Shown here piece after piece: positions 44,192 to 53,536 of a stretch of DNA of 64,000 nucleotides. A model generated the notes under the pieces. The model saw nothing but the letters and a program-made list of their open reading frames with translations. It made no database searches and was not told the DNA's origin. Made by a program: the position numbers and the translations under genes. Each line of letters starts with the position of its first letter. Position 1 is the first letter of the stretch. The stretch lies in the NCBI RefSeq assembly GCF_003151135.1, contig NZ_QEQK01000003.1, forward strand, positions 1 to 64,000, in the 5' to 3' direction. The stretch comes from Abyssibacter profundi. GTDB lineage: Bacteria; Pseudomonadota; Gammaproteobacteria; Nevskiales; OUC007.

Positions 44192-45031
44192 TTAGCTGAA
44201 CAGCCGGCGGGTGCCGCGGGCCACCAACGTCTGATAGCCCGTCGGGGCCAGACGCGAGATCCAGTCGATGGCGTGGGCATCGGGGCCGATCAGCACGCGG
44301 CGGGCATTGCGTCGTACGCCCTTGAGGATGGTGGCTGCAGCCTTGTCCGGGGTGGTGATGAACATCTTCTCGAAGCGCGCCTTGCCGCTGTCCTCGTCCA
44401 TGTCCGTGACCCCCTCCATGCCGCTGAACCGCGCCGAGCGGGCGATATTGGTCTTGATGCCGCCCGGATGCACGCTGGTCGCCGAGACCGGTGCCCCTTC
44501 GATCTCAAGCTCCTGACGCAGCGCTTCGGTCCAGCCGCGGACCGCGAATTTGGTCGCGTTGTAGGCGCCTTGTGACGGCACGCCGATCAGGCCGAAGACG
44601 CTGGAAATATTGATGATGTGGCCTTCGCCCGAGGCTTTCAGATGCGGTAGGAACGCCTTGGTCCCGTAGATCACACCCCAGAGATTGATGTTGATGATCC
44701 ACTCCAGGTCCTCGTAACTGGCCGCCTCGATCGTCGACCCCAGGGCGACGCCCGCATTGTTGAAAATGAGGTTCACGCCGCCGTGTTTGTCCACGGTTTC
44801 GTCGGCCCAGGCATGCACGGCCTCGCGATCCGCCACATCCAGGCGTGTCGTGGTCACGCGGCCTGCTGGCGCCTTTTGTCGAATCGTTTCAGCGGTCTGC
44901 TCCAGGCCCTTGGCGTCGACATCCGACAGCGCCAGGTGACAGCCGTCAGCGGCTAGGCGCATGGCCAGGGCAGCCCCGATACCGGAGCCGGCGCCGGTGA
45001 TGGCGGCGGTCTTGTTTCCGAATGTTTTCAT
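44192..45031 (-). CDS. Short-chain dehydrogenase/reductase
   Basis: A 279-residue classical SDR: TGAGSGIGAAL near residue 11, NNAGVALGS around 90, and YNATKFAVRGWTEAL as the catalytic Tyr/Lys. It resembles SDRs found with acyl-CoA or wax metabolism genes (for example next to alcohol-forming reductases), but the substrate is unknown. The ATG at 45031 has AAGGGAGA 7 nt upstream, and an earlier start would add a 60-residue unconserved leader. Ends 4 bp from ggt, on the opposite strand. Confidence 0.85.
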   Translation of the reverse strand: MKTFGNKTAAITGAGSGIGAALAMRLAADGCHLALSDVDAKGLEQTAETIRQKAPAGRVTTTRLDVADREAVHAWADETVDKHGGVNLIFNNAGVALGSTIEAASYEDLEWIININLWGVIYGTKAFLPHLKASGEGHIINISSVFGLIGVPSQGAYNATKFAVRGWTEALRQELEIEGAPVSATSVHPGGIKTNIARSARFSGMEGVTDMDEDSGKARFEKMFITTPDKAAATILKGVRRNARRVLIGPDAHAIDWISRLAPTGYQTLVARGTRRLFS

Positions 45032-45209
45032 GCAAGCGTCTCCCTTCGCGAGTTCATGTAAGCCCTGAGTATTACCGACTGGCCCGGGTGCGCCATTGAC
45101 CCCGGCGCCGCGACCAGTCAGCAAGGCTGGGTAGCGGTGTACCATGGGCGAAAAATGCGGTTCGGGCGTCCTCGGGGCCAGCCCGCGACCATCACAAGGA
45201 CGCGTTCTC

Positions 45210-46487
45210 ATGCTTGCATCAGCCTGGGCGGATTTTCAGGCCAATCTTTGGCTGTATCTGTCGATGCCCATCACCAGCGGTCTGGTTGGCTACGCCACCA
45301 ATGTGCTGGCGATCAAAATGATGTTCTACCCCAAGGATTTCATCGGCAAGCCGCCGCTGTTCGGCTGGCAGGGCGTGGTGCCGCGCAAGGCCGAGAAAAT
45401 GGCCGGTATTGCCTGTGACACGCTCGTGCCCAATCTGGTCACCGAGCGCGAGGTGTTCGAGCGCCTGGACCCGGACCGGGTGGCCGAGGAGCTGGAAGGC
45501 CCGGTGCTGGAGCTGGTCGATCAGTTGATTGACGAGATCATGTCGGAGTTCGAGCCGACGATCTGGGAGACCATCCCTCTGCGCATCCGCGACATGATGG
45601 TCCGGCGTGCCCAGCAGGACTCCCCGGAGGTCGTGGCCGAGATCATGGATCAGATCAAGGACAGTATTGATCAGGTCTTCGATCTCAAGCGCATGGTCAC
45701 CAGCACGCTGACCGAAGACAAATCGCTGATCAATAAAGTGTTTCTCGAGACCGGGCGCGACGAGTTCGTGTTCATCGGGCGCTCGGGTTTCTACTTTGGC
45801 TGCATCTTCGGCCTGTTCCAGATGATTGGCTGGACCTTCTACAAGGGCGATTTTCAGCTGCCGCTATTCGGCTTGTTGGTTGGCTACCTGACCAACTTCA
45901 TCGCCTTGCGGATGATCTTCCGGCCCCAATTGCCGAAGAAGTTCGGCCCGTTGACCATCCAGGGTCTATTCCACAAGCGTCAGAAGGAAGTGGCGCGGGA
46001 CTATGCGCGACTCATCGCCGATGAGATCGTCACCCCCCGCAAGATTCTCGAGGCCGTGCTGACGGGCGTGCATTCTGATCGGGTCTTCACGTTGATCGCC
46101 CGCAATGTGCAGCGGGCCATTGATGAGCAGGCCGGCTTCGCGCGGCCCTTCGTGGCCCTGGCCGTCGGGTCGCGCAAGTACATCCAGATGAAGCAGACCG
46201 CCGTGGACCGGCTGGTCAAGCGGCTGCCCGAGACCCTGCATGTGGTCGACAACTACGCCAAAGAGGCCATGGATATCGCCTCCATCCTGTCATCCAGACT
46301 CGAGCGCCTGTCGCCGCCAGCCTTCGAAAAAATGCTGCGGCCGGCCTTTCAGGAGGACGAGTGGATGCTGATCGCGGTCGGCGCGGCGCTGGGTTTCTGC
46401 GTGGGTGTTGGCCAGCTCATCGTCTTCAAGGCCATTGCCGTCACGCCCGCTATGACCGGTGCAGCCGCTGTACTGGGGCTGGGCTGA
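45210..46487 (+). CDS. DUF445 family membrane protein
   Basis: A 425-residue protein with a transmembrane helix near each end and a long helical, charged middle. Landmarks: MPITSGLVGYATNVLAIKMMF near the start and a second similar repeat, LFGLLVGYLTNFIALRMIFRPQ, in the middle, indicating internal duplication typical of DUF445. Function unknown. Divergent from the SDR gene (178 bp), and nearly end to end with mutM on the opposite strand. Confidence 0.85.
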   Translation: MLASAWADFQANLWLYLSMPITSGLVGYATNVLAIKMMFYPKDFIGKPPLFGWQGVVPRKAEKMAGIACDTLVPNLVTEREVFERLDPDRVAEELEGPVLELVDQLIDEIMSEFEPTIWETIPLRIRDMMVRRAQQDSPEVVAEIMDQIKDSIDQVFDLKRMVTSTLTEDKSLINKVFLETGRDEFVFIGRSGFYFGCIFGLFQMIGWTFYKGDFQLPLFGLLVGYLTNFIALRMIFRPQLPKKFGPLTIQGLFHKRQKEVARDYARLIADEIVTPRKILEAVLTGVHSDRVFTLIARNVQRAIDEQAGFARPFVALAVGSRKYIQMKQTAVDRLVKRLPETLHVVDNYAKEAMDIASILSSRLERLSPPAFEKMLRPAFQEDEWMLIAVGAALGFCVGVGQLIVFKAIAVTPAMTGAAAVLGLG

Positions 46488-46495
46488 CAGAGCGG

Positions 46496-47317
46496 CTAGC
46501 GTTGGCAGCTGGGGCACCAGAAAGTCGCCCGTTGTCCGATCACCATGCGCCGAATAGGCGTCTGACAACGTCGGCAGGGCTGGCCGTCGCGCTGGTAGAC
46601 CGAGACCACCAGCTGAAAATAACCCGGTGAACCATCTGCACCACTGAAGTCGCGCAGCGTGGTGCCACCTTGGGCGATGGCGGCGTCCAGCACTTCGATC
46701 GCGGCGGCATGCAGGCGGCGTAGCCGCGCCGGGCTGATGCGGCCGGCCGCGCGTTTGGGGTGGATGCCCGCCTGGAAAAGGGCTTCATTGGCGTAGATGT
46801 TGCCCACACCGACCACCACGCGTTGATCCATCAACACCGACTTGATGGGCGCGGTGCGTCCCTGACACGCCTGGATGAGCGCATCGGCCGGCCAGTCTGC
46901 CTGCGTCGGTTCCGGGCCCAGCGAGCGCAACAGCTTGTGCTGCTCGACGGGGCGGGTGGCCCAGAGGGCCATGCCAAAGCGGCGGGGGTCGGTCAGACGC
47001 AGCACCGTGCCGTCATCCAGACGAAGGTCCAGGTGGGCATGGGCGCCGGGTGGCGGAATGTCCTCGGCGGGGAGCACATGGAGCCGCCCCGACATGCCGA
47101 GGTGCAATAGCAGGGCGCCATCAGGGGTTTCGAACACCAGGTACTTCGCCCGCCGCCACAGCGCGGTAATGGGCTGACCTTCGAGGCGTTGTTCCAGATC
47201 TTCCGGGATGCCGAAACGTAGTCGGCGATCGCGCACCGTTACGTGCTCGATGCTGCGCGACGCCACATGGGGCGCCACGCCGCGGCGGATGGTCTCGACC
47301 TCAGGCAGTTCTGGCAT
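46496..47317 (-). CDS. mutM: Formamidopyrimidine-DNA glycosylase
   Basis: Removes oxidised purines such as 8-oxoguanine; 273 residues. Catalytic N-terminal MPELPEVETIRRG (Pro1/Glu2 after Met removal), H2TH region VGNIYANEALFQAGIHP, and the C-terminal zinc finger CRRCQTPIRRMVIGQRATFWCPSC. It is downstream of rpmB-rpmG on the same strand, separated by a terminator, as in the E. coli radC-rpmBG-mutM cluster. Confidence 0.96.
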   Translation of the reverse strand: MPELPEVETIRRGVAPHVASRSIEHVTVRDRRLRFGIPEDLEQRLEGQPITALWRRAKYLVFETPDGALLLHLGMSGRLHVLPAEDIPPPGAHAHLDLRLDDGTVLRLTDPRRFGMALWATRPVEQHKLLRSLGPEPTQADWPADALIQACQGRTAPIKSVLMDQRVVVGVGNIYANEALFQAGIHPKRAAGRISPARLRRLHAAAIEVLDAAIAQGGTTLRDFSGADGSPGYFQLVVSVYQRDGQPCRRCQTPIRRMVIGQRATFWCPSCQR

Positions 47318-47342
47318 CGGCTGCGTCGCTGGGCTGGGGGCA

Positions 47343-47368
47343 CAAAAAAGCCCGCGCGCAGCGGGCTC
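47343..47368 (-). terminator. Rho-independent terminator after rpmG
   Basis: On the minus strand AGCCCGC-TGCGC-GCGGGCT is followed directly by TTTTTTGTG. It lies 32 bp past the rpmG stop and just before mutM, so mutM expression must come from read-through or its own promoter. Confidence 0.85.
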
Positions 47369-47399
47369 TTTCGTCGGAGCAGGATCGGGTAGGCGGTGC

Positions 47400-47570
47400 C
47401 TACTTGATCTTGGCTTCCTTGAACATCACGTGCTTCCGAACGACGGGATCGAATTTCTTGATCTCCATCTTGCCGGGGGTGTTCCGCTTGTTCTTCATCG
47501 TGGTGTAGAAGAACCCGGTATCAGCGGTGGACACCAACTTGATCTTGTCGCGTACGCCTTTCTTCGCCAT
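47400..47570 (-). CDS. rpmG: 50S ribosomal protein bL33
   Basis: A 56-residue ribosomal protein starting [20 protein letters not shown] and ending MFKEAKIK. It lacks the zinc-binding CxxC pairs, so it is the zinc-free (C-minus) form. Its ATG overlaps the rpmB stop region (47570), so the pair is translationally coupled. Confidence 0.97.
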   Translation of the reverse strand: MAKKGVRDKIKLVSTADTGFFYTTMKNKRNTPGKMEIKKFDPVVRKHVMFKEAKIK

Positions 47571-47806
47571 TAGACCTTCTCCCCGCGCTTGCGGATGTCA
47601 GCAAGAACGGTGTCGATGCCGTTCTTGTCGATGATGCGCATGCCCTTGCTGGAGACACGCAGCTTCACGAAACGCTTCTCGGATTCAACCCAGAAACGAT
47701 GTTCCCGCAGGTTCGGCAGAAAACGCCGCTTGGTGCGGTTGTTGGCGTGCGACACGTTGAAACCGGCCATCGGACGCTTGCCGGTGACTTGACACACTCT
47801 GGACAT
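47570..47806 (-). CDS. rpmB: 50S ribosomal protein bL28
   Basis: A 78-residue ribosomal protein: [20 protein letters not shown], then the [23 protein letters not shown] core. The ATG at 47806 has the site GAGGAAG 4-10 nt upstream; an in-frame start 30 nt further up is not needed. First of the rpmB-rpmG pair. In E. coli, radC lies directly upstream; here radC is about 5 kb away. Confidence 0.97.
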   Translation of the reverse strand: MSRVCQVTGKRPMAGFNVSHANNRTKRRFLPNLREHRFWVESEKRFVKLRVSSKGMRIIDKNGIDTVLADIRKRGEKV

Positions 47807-47951
47807 GATTGCTTCCTCGGGGACGGGCCAAAACAAAGAGGCCCCGCTAGCGAAAGGCCGCGGATTTTAACGATCAGACCGGTTTCCCACAAGCCCTGAT
47901 GCGTAATCGGTGAATCGGGCCGACGAACGTCGCGTTCCGGGGGGAAGTCGA

Positions 47952-49436
47952 CTATCCGCCGCTGGCCAGTGGCTGCGACAGAATCCAGAGCCCGCCGATC
48001 GTCAGGGCGATCATCAGCAACAGCATGGGCAGCTGGCTGATGGCGGCCTGGCGGCGCGACGGAAAGTACAGCAAAGCGACGCGATGGGCCAGGTACACGC
48101 TGATCACATGGCCCAGCACGATGAGCACCACCTGCACATGCCACACCGTTCCGGGATTGGGAATGATGGTCCGTTGCAACCAGTCGGCGGTGCCGAACAG
48201 GTCCCAGCCGTGACCGAAGGGGTCGGACATCAACGGCAGAATCTTCACGCCCTGGGTTTGGAGCAGGGTGTAGTAGTGCGTGAAGTGGTAGGCCAGGGCA
48301 ATCGGGAGCAGGGTGGGGGCAAAGGCCAGGGCCAGCGTTCGCGTGTTGTGGCCCGAGCGAGTCAGGCGCCGGGTGAGGGCAATGACGGCGAGGTAAACCA
48401 CCAGATAAAGCCAGGGCGAGGCGAGTAGCCAGACGCTGCGCCAGACCCGGTCGATTTGCTGCATCTGCGGGAAAGCCGCCAGCGGGTTCGTGCCAACCCA
48501 GTGCTTAAGCCCGGCGTTGTACAGATCGGCCCAAAGCCAGCGGCGCCAGGCCAGCGTGTCGCTCAGCCCGTCAAACGCCGTCGACGACAGCATGAACAGA
48601 ATAAAGACCAGCACCGACAGGCTTTCGGCCGGACGCTGGGCGACCGCCAGCATGGGCCAGTAGAGCCGCAGCCCGCCCGGTCGATCCGGGTCAGGCTGCA
48701 GCGGGGCTAGCCGGGCAACCTGTCGGAAGAACACGGCGAAGACGTCGGCCTGGCGAAACCAGGCTTGCCGACCGAATAACAGGCAGCCGCCCAGCGTCAG
48801 GGCGGTATACACCAGCAACACCTCGGCCAGTGCTTGCGGCGTGTGGCGGGCATTGAGCTCGATCCAGATGAACGCCATGTACTGCGCGACGGCAGGCCAG
48901 TGTCCCAGCCATGCGGGGTAGCGCAGCCAGGGGGACGGTGCACGGTCCGCGCGCAGCACGGCGATTGCGGCCACACCGAGATCAGTCAGGCTCCGCCAGG
49001 GGTTGATCCAGGCATAAAGGTTGCCGGTGAGTGCCACCACGTAGGTCAACCCCAGCACAAAGACAATCCAGAATGCGGTGAGGTTGAAATTGCCGTAGGG
49101 GCTGTTGACGCCCCAGAGCCCGGTGGCGATGCACAGCAGCATCAGCCCCAGCGCAATGGCCTGTGCTGATCGGTGGGTCAGGCGCAGCAGGGCACGGGTT
49201 CGCGAACCCGCCGGTGCCCAGGCCAGATAGGCCGGCGCTTGGGTGGCGCGTGCGCTGGTGAGTGCGACGGCCACCATGACAAACGAGGCGAGCAGCGCCC
49301 CGGTTGCACCCCAGGCGTACAGCCAGAAGGGCACGGGCAGGTTGTAGACCTGGCCGAAGGAATGCGCGAGCGCCGCGCTGGGGCAGACCCAGAACAGCCA
49401 GAAGCCGCCGAGGCGGGCGAACCAGGTGGAGGTCAC
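47952..49436 (-). CDS. Polytopic membrane protein (of the kind often annotated fenitrothion hydrolase)
   Basis: A 494-residue protein with a signal-like start and about 11-12 hydrophobic helices. The first exported segment AHSFGQVYNLPVPFWLYAWG and the late HFTHYYTLLQTQG...DPFGHGWDLFG region match, from memory, a family of membrane proteins named after one report of fenitrothion hydrolase; that function is doubtful. Several conserved histidines (HFTHYY, HVQVVLIVLGHV) could bind heme or metal. It overlaps the upstream cupredoxin-like gene by 4 nt, so the two are translationally coupled and probably function together, perhaps in copper handling or electron transfer. Confidence 0.65.
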   Translation of the reverse strand: MTSTWFARLGGFWLFWVCPSAALAHSFGQVYNLPVPFWLYAWGATGALLASFVMVAVALTSARATQAPAYLAWAPAGSRTRALLRLTHRSAQAIALGLMLLCIATGLWGVNSPYGNFNLTAFWIVFVLGLTYVVALTGNLYAWINPWRSLTDLGVAAIAVLRADRAPSPWLRYPAWLGHWPAVAQYMAFIWIELNARHTPQALAEVLLVYTALTLGGCLLFGRQAWFRQADVFAVFFRQVARLAPLQPDPDRPGGLRLYWPMLAVAQRPAESLSVLVFILFMLSSTAFDGLSDTLAWRRWLWADLYNAGLKHWVGTNPLAAFPQMQQIDRVWRSVWLLASPWLYLVVYLAVIALTRRLTRSGHNTRTLALAFAPTLLPIALAYHFTHYYTLLQTQGVKILPLMSDPFGHGWDLFGTADWLQRTIIPNPGTVWHVQVVLIVLGHVISVYLAHRVALLYFPSRRQAAISQLPMLLLMIALTIGGLWILSQPLASGG

Positions 49437-49924
49437 TGCGTGGCCGGGTAGACCTCGATCACGCCCAGCGCGCCATGGGCACCGCTGCCATGCAGCTCGT
49501 GTTCGAAGCGCCCGGCATGCTCGGCTTTGAGTGTCACCCGCGTCGGGGCCTGCGCACGGAGCTCAGCGTGGATGTCATAGCCATGCAGGTGCCATTCGCC
49601 CTCAGAATCGCTGGCCAGTTCGAGCGTGATCTCCGCGCCCTGCGCGACCTGGACGGTTGCAGGGCCTTCCACCAGATGCCCGTCGCGGATGACGAGCCGG
49701 ATCGGTGTGGCGGCCTGGCGCTGGGCTGGCGGCTCCTCTGTGCTCGGCGGTGCCGGCGGTTCGGGTGATCGGGCCGCGGGGGGCGGGGCGGCGGCGCCAC
49801 CGGTCTGGGGGCCCGCCGGTGCCGAGGGTCTGAGCAGCACAAACAATGCGGACAACAGGACGACGCCGATGATGGCCAGGGCCAGAGATAGTTTGTTCAC
49901 GGAACTCCTCGAGTCATTGTTCAC
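49433..49924 (-). CDS. Membrane-anchored cupredoxin-like protein
   Basis: A 163-residue protein: transmembrane anchor (residues 12-31), a Pro-rich linker (APPPAARSPEPPAPP) and a C-terminal domain starting near residue 73 with cupredoxin character. Its motifs EWHLHGYDI and FEHELHGSGAH give several histidines, but no cysteine, so it is not a classical type 1 copper site; EfeO-like and similar cupredoxin-like proteins share the HLHGYD motif. First gene of the pair with the polytopic membrane protein. Metal binding is inferred. Confidence 0.65.
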   Translation of the reverse strand: MNNDSRSSVNKLSLALAIIGVVLLSALFVLLRPSAPAGPQTGGAAAPPPAARSPEPPAPPSTEEPPAQRQAATPIRLVIRDGHLVEGPATVQVAQGAEITLELASDSEGEWHLHGYDIHAELRAQAPTRVTLKAEHAGRFEHELHGSGAHGALGVIEVYPATQ

Positions 49925-50066
49925 GCGGTCTTCGCCGCGCTGAGGGCATATTTACGATAGGCGATTCAATGCCGGCCGCGATACTGTCGCGACCGATAAC
50001 GACAACACCGGCCGTCGGCGGCGCGGGATTCTCCGTGCGAATAGGTTGGTTTAGCGAGGAGAGATC

Positions 50067-52745
50067 ATGCGTGCATCGACCTGTATAGTGAGCCTGTCGG
50101 CGATCTGGCTGATGGCCGCCTGCAGCGGCTCGGAATCATTGGACGACAGCGCCGGCACGCCGGGCGGTCCGGACCCGGTGCTTGCGGCCTGTGCCGACGG
50201 GCAGGACAACGATGCCGATGGCCTGGTGGATTTTCCCGATGATCCCGGCTGTGACAGTGCCGACGACGACAGCGAGGACAACCTCGCATCTGCCGACACC
50301 AAGACCCGTTATGCCATGGCCAGCCAATGCTGGGCGCTGCGCTCGGTGGCCACGGGCCAGTATGTCGCGCGCAGCGGTAGCGATTACAGCGCCTCGGCCG
50401 ACGCGATCGCAGAGGCCGAACCGCTGTTCTTCAAGGCCACAGCTCTGGGTAAGTACGTGTTGTATGACAGCCAGCGCGAACTGATCACGGTCGACACGCC
50501 ACCCGCGTTGACGCAAACCGCCAGCGCAGACGCCACCGATGCTGCCGAGTTCACGGTATTGGGTGTCGGTGACACGACGGCCTATCCGGCAACACCGGCG
50601 TATCACACCGAACCCACACCGGAGTACGTGGCCGAATACCACGGCTTTGAAGACCCCAACCTGCTGTTCGAGGCCTTCACTCTGGCATCGGACACCACCG
50701 CCACCCGGCTGGGCGTCGATGGTGACGGACAGCTGGTCGCTGTGGCCGCCGCCGATGAGGATGCCCAGGCCTTTGCGATCGAACCGACCACGGGCTGTGC
50801 GGCTTACCCGGAGGCCTCGAGCAACTTCACGGGCACGCCGTTTTCCGGCACCCAGCCCGACGGTACGGTTCTGGGTCACGCCGATGTCCATGTCCATATC
50901 AGCGCCAGCGAGTTTCTCGGTGGCGCGCAATGGGGGCGCCCGTACCACAAGTTCGGCGTGGAGCATGCGCTGGGCAATTGCTCGGTGGATCATGGAGAAA
51001 CCGGTCAGATGGACTTGGTCGGCGGATTGTTTACCAATGATCCGGATGGCCATGCGACGGATGGCTATCCGACATTCTCCGAGTGGCCGGCACGCGGCAT
51101 GCTGACCCACGAGGCGATTTACTGGAAATGGCTGGAACGCTCCTGGGCGGCCGGCCTGCGTGTGGCTGTCAACGATCTGGTCGACAACGAAACGCTATGT
51201 GAATTGCAGCGTAATGCCGCTGGCAATGTCACCGAAGACTGCAATTCCATGAACAATGCGGGTCGTCAGGCCGGCACGATGTACGGCATGCAGGACTACA
51301 TCGACGCCCAGTATGGCGGGCGCGGCGAGGGCTTCTTCCAGATCGTCCACGACCCGGCCGAGGCGCGTGCGGTGATCGAAGACGGCAAGATGGCCGTGGT
51401 GCTGGGCATCGAGATCTCCAACCTCTTTGACTGCAAGCTGACGTACCAGCCCACACGGACCCAGACGCCCGAAGTCGAGGACGGGTCCGGCGGCATCGAA
51501 AACAGCTATGGCTGCACCATCGAGGAAGGCCAGCCCAATTCCATTCTGACGCAGATGGAGCGCATTCACGCCTGGGGTGTGCGCCAGATCATCTCGATCC
51601 ACGAATTCGACAACGCCTTTGGCGGCAACGGTATTTTCGACGGGCTGGTGCTCAATGTCGGTAACCGTGAGAACTCCGGCGGTATCCCCTCGGGTGACGT
51701 GGCCGAGATCACCGGCCTGCTCAGTGGCAGTCTCGACCCGGCGCAGGTCACCGAGCTGGCGGAGAACCTGCAAACTACAGAAACGCCGACCGGTGAGTTC
51801 TGGACCACCTACGACTGCCCCATCGAGGGCGAGACGGAAAACTTCACGGGGTACTTGTGGAGTAGCACCGGTGGCAGCACCCAGAGCTTCCTGAGTCCGC
51901 CGCTGTGCGTGCCGACCGGTCAGGGTGGCCGCTCGGGTGGGACCACCCCCTGCTATCCGGCCGACGTTCGACAGTGCAACGCCCGCTGGATGACCCCGGC
52001 CGGTCTCTACACCTACGGCAAGATGATGGAGCTGGGCTTCATCTTCGACTTCGACCACATGGAAATGGGCATGAAAACCCAGGCCCTGGAACTGGCCGAG
52101 GCCCAGACGCCGGTGTATCCCCTGGTGTCCACACACGGCACGTTCGGCGGGACGACCATTGACCAGGCGGCGCGCGTGCTGCGTGGCGGCGGACATCTGT
52201 ACCCCAGCAATGGCTCCAGCCGAGGATTCCGGTCCGATATGGACGAAACCTTCGCGATTTATCAGGCTGCGGTGGCCGACCTACCCGCCGAGTCCCGCCC
52301 GTTGTTCGGGTTCGGGTACGGCACGGATACCAATGGGCTGTCCTCCCAGACAGGACCCCGCGGCAATTTCGAGCCAGAGGACGCCGTGGTGTATCCCTAC
52401 ACGCTGTACACCGGTGAGGTGTTTGACGAGTTGCCCGAGTTCGCCGCGGTTGACCCGGTGGTGTTCCACCAGCCCAGCTCGGTGGACGCCGATGGCGTGG
52501 TCCAGCGGACCTGGCACGAGGATATTGACGGCAACGCCCACCACGGGATGCTCAGCGGATTCGTCGAGGAAATTCGCCTTGAGGGCACGCCTGAGCAGAT
52601 GCGGCACCTGTTCAATTCCGCCGAGGTTTACCTCCAGACCTGGGAGCGCACCGAGGCGTCCAAAGCCGCCATCCAGGCCAACGGTCTGCAAGTGCCGGAT
52701 GGCGTGCTGCGGCCTGCACCGCCCGAGGGCGAGATCGCGCCCTAG
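50067..52745 (+). CDS. Large lipoprotein with a membrane-dipeptidase-like (M19) metal hydrolase domain
   Basis: An 892-residue exported lipoprotein, lipobox LMAAC with the cysteine at 19. Then an Asp-rich calcium-binding-type motif (DGQDNDADGLVDFPDDPGCD), a beta-rich domain to about residue 260, and a hydrolase domain. Potential metal ligands appear in the order of renal-dipeptidase-like M19 enzymes: DVHVHI (about 273), GIEISN (about 447), FDFDHM (about 661), STHGTF (about 689) and GYGTDTNG (about 750). This order is my own reading, not a database match. Substrate unknown. It is divergent from the cupredoxin pair, with 142 bp between them. Confidence 0.6.
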   Translation: MRASTCIVSLSAIWLMAACSGSESLDDSAGTPGGPDPVLAACADGQDNDADGLVDFPDDPGCDSADDDSEDNLASADTKTRYAMASQCWALRSVATGQYVARSGSDYSASADAIAEAEPLFFKATALGKYVLYDSQRELITVDTPPALTQTASADATDAAEFTVLGVGDTTAYPATPAYHTEPTPEYVAEYHGFEDPNLLFEAFTLASDTTATRLGVDGDGQLVAVAAADEDAQAFAIEPTTGCAAYPEASSNFTGTPFSGTQPDGTVLGHADVHVHISASEFLGGAQWGRPYHKFGVEHALGNCSVDHGETGQMDLVGGLFTNDPDGHATDGYPTFSEWPARGMLTHEAIYWKWLERSWAAGLRVAVNDLVDNETLCELQRNAAGNVTEDCNSMNNAGRQAGTMYGMQDYIDAQYGGRGEGFFQIVHDPAEARAVIEDGKMAVVLGIEISNLFDCKLTYQPTRTQTPEVEDGSGGIENSYGCTIEEGQPNSILTQMERIHAWGVRQIISIHEFDNAFGGNGIFDGLVLNVGNRENSGGIPSGDVAEITGLLSGSLDPAQVTELAENLQTTETPTGEFWTTYDCPIEGETENFTGYLWSSTGGSTQSFLSPPLCVPTGQGGRSGGTTPCYPADVRQCNARWMTPAGLYTYGKMMELGFIFDFDHMEMGMKTQALELAEAQTPVYPLVSTHGTFGGTTIDQAARVLRGGGHLYPSNGSSRGFRSDMDETFAIYQAAVADLPAESRPLFGFGYGTDTNGLSSQTGPRGNFEPEDAVVYPYTLYTGEVFDELPEFAAVDPVVFHQPSSVDADGVVQRTWHEDIDGNAHHGMLSGFVEEIRLEGTPEQMRHLFNSAEVYLQTWERTEASKAAIQANGLQVPDGVLRPAPPEGEIAP

Positions 52746-52789
52746 GCGGGCCGATCCGTGTCACCGCACCGGATGCACCGGCGCGGTGC

Positions 52790-53464
52790 TCATAGCCAAC
52801 CGCGTTCGGCAAAGCTGACGGTGTCGCCGTGACCGACGACCAGGTGGTCGAGTACACGGATATCCACCAGCCCCAGGGCCTGGACCAGTCGCTCGGTCAG
52901 TCGGCGATCGGCCGAGCTGGGTTCGGCGACGCCGGAGGGGTGGTTATGCGCCAGAATCACCGCAGCGGCGTGATGCGCCAGCGCGGTCTTGACGACCTCC
53001 CGCGGGTACACGCTCGCTCCGTCTATGGTGCCGCGGAACAACTCTTCGAATCCCAGGACCTGATGGCGGGTATCCAGCAATAGCAAGGCGAAGACCTCGT
53101 AGGGGCGGTGGGCCAGCTGCGCCTGCAGATACCGCTCGGCACTGCGGGCATCGGTGATCCGCGGTGTCTCGCGTAATTCGGCATCCAGATACCGGCGGGC
53201 CATCTCCAGCACCGCCTGCAACTGGACATACTTGGCATCGCCCAAACCACGGCCGGCGCAGAAGCTGCGTCGGTCGGCCGCCAGCAGAGGCCTCAACCCG
53301 CCGAAGTCCTGGAGCAGTTGGCGGGCCAGGTCCACCGCCGTGCTGCCCGTGACGCCCGTGCGCAGGAAGATCGCCAGCAACTCCGCATCGGACAAAGCAG
53401 CCGCGCCGCGGGCCAGCAGTTTTTCGCGTGGACGTTCGGCGGCAGGCCAGTCGCGTATGGCCAT
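52790..53464 (-). CDS. radC: RadC family JAMM/MPN protein
   Basis: A 224-residue RadC/YicR protein with an N-terminal helix-hairpin-helix region ([19 protein letters not shown]) and a C-terminal JAMM metal motif, [18 protein letters not shown] plus [14 protein letters not shown]. Despite the name, a repair role is doubtful. In E. coli radC is next to rpmB; here five kb of unrelated genes intervene. The start at 53464 is preferred. Confidence 0.93.
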   Translation of the reverse strand: MAIRDWPAAERPREKLLARGAAALSDAELLAIFLRTGVTGSTAVDLARQLLQDFGGLRPLLAADRRSFCAGRGLGDAKYVQLQAVLEMARRYLDAELRETPRITDARSAERYLQAQLAHRPYEVFALLLLDTRHQVLGFEELFRGTIDGASVYPREVVKTALAHHAAAVILAHNHPSGVAEPSSADRRLTERLVQALGLVDIRVLDHLVVGHGDTVSFAERGWL

Positions 53465-53536
53465 GGACAACACCGGGTCAGAAGCCTGTCAGGCAATACG
53501 CAATCTCGCAGTTAAGGCGGACATGGCTACGCGGGC

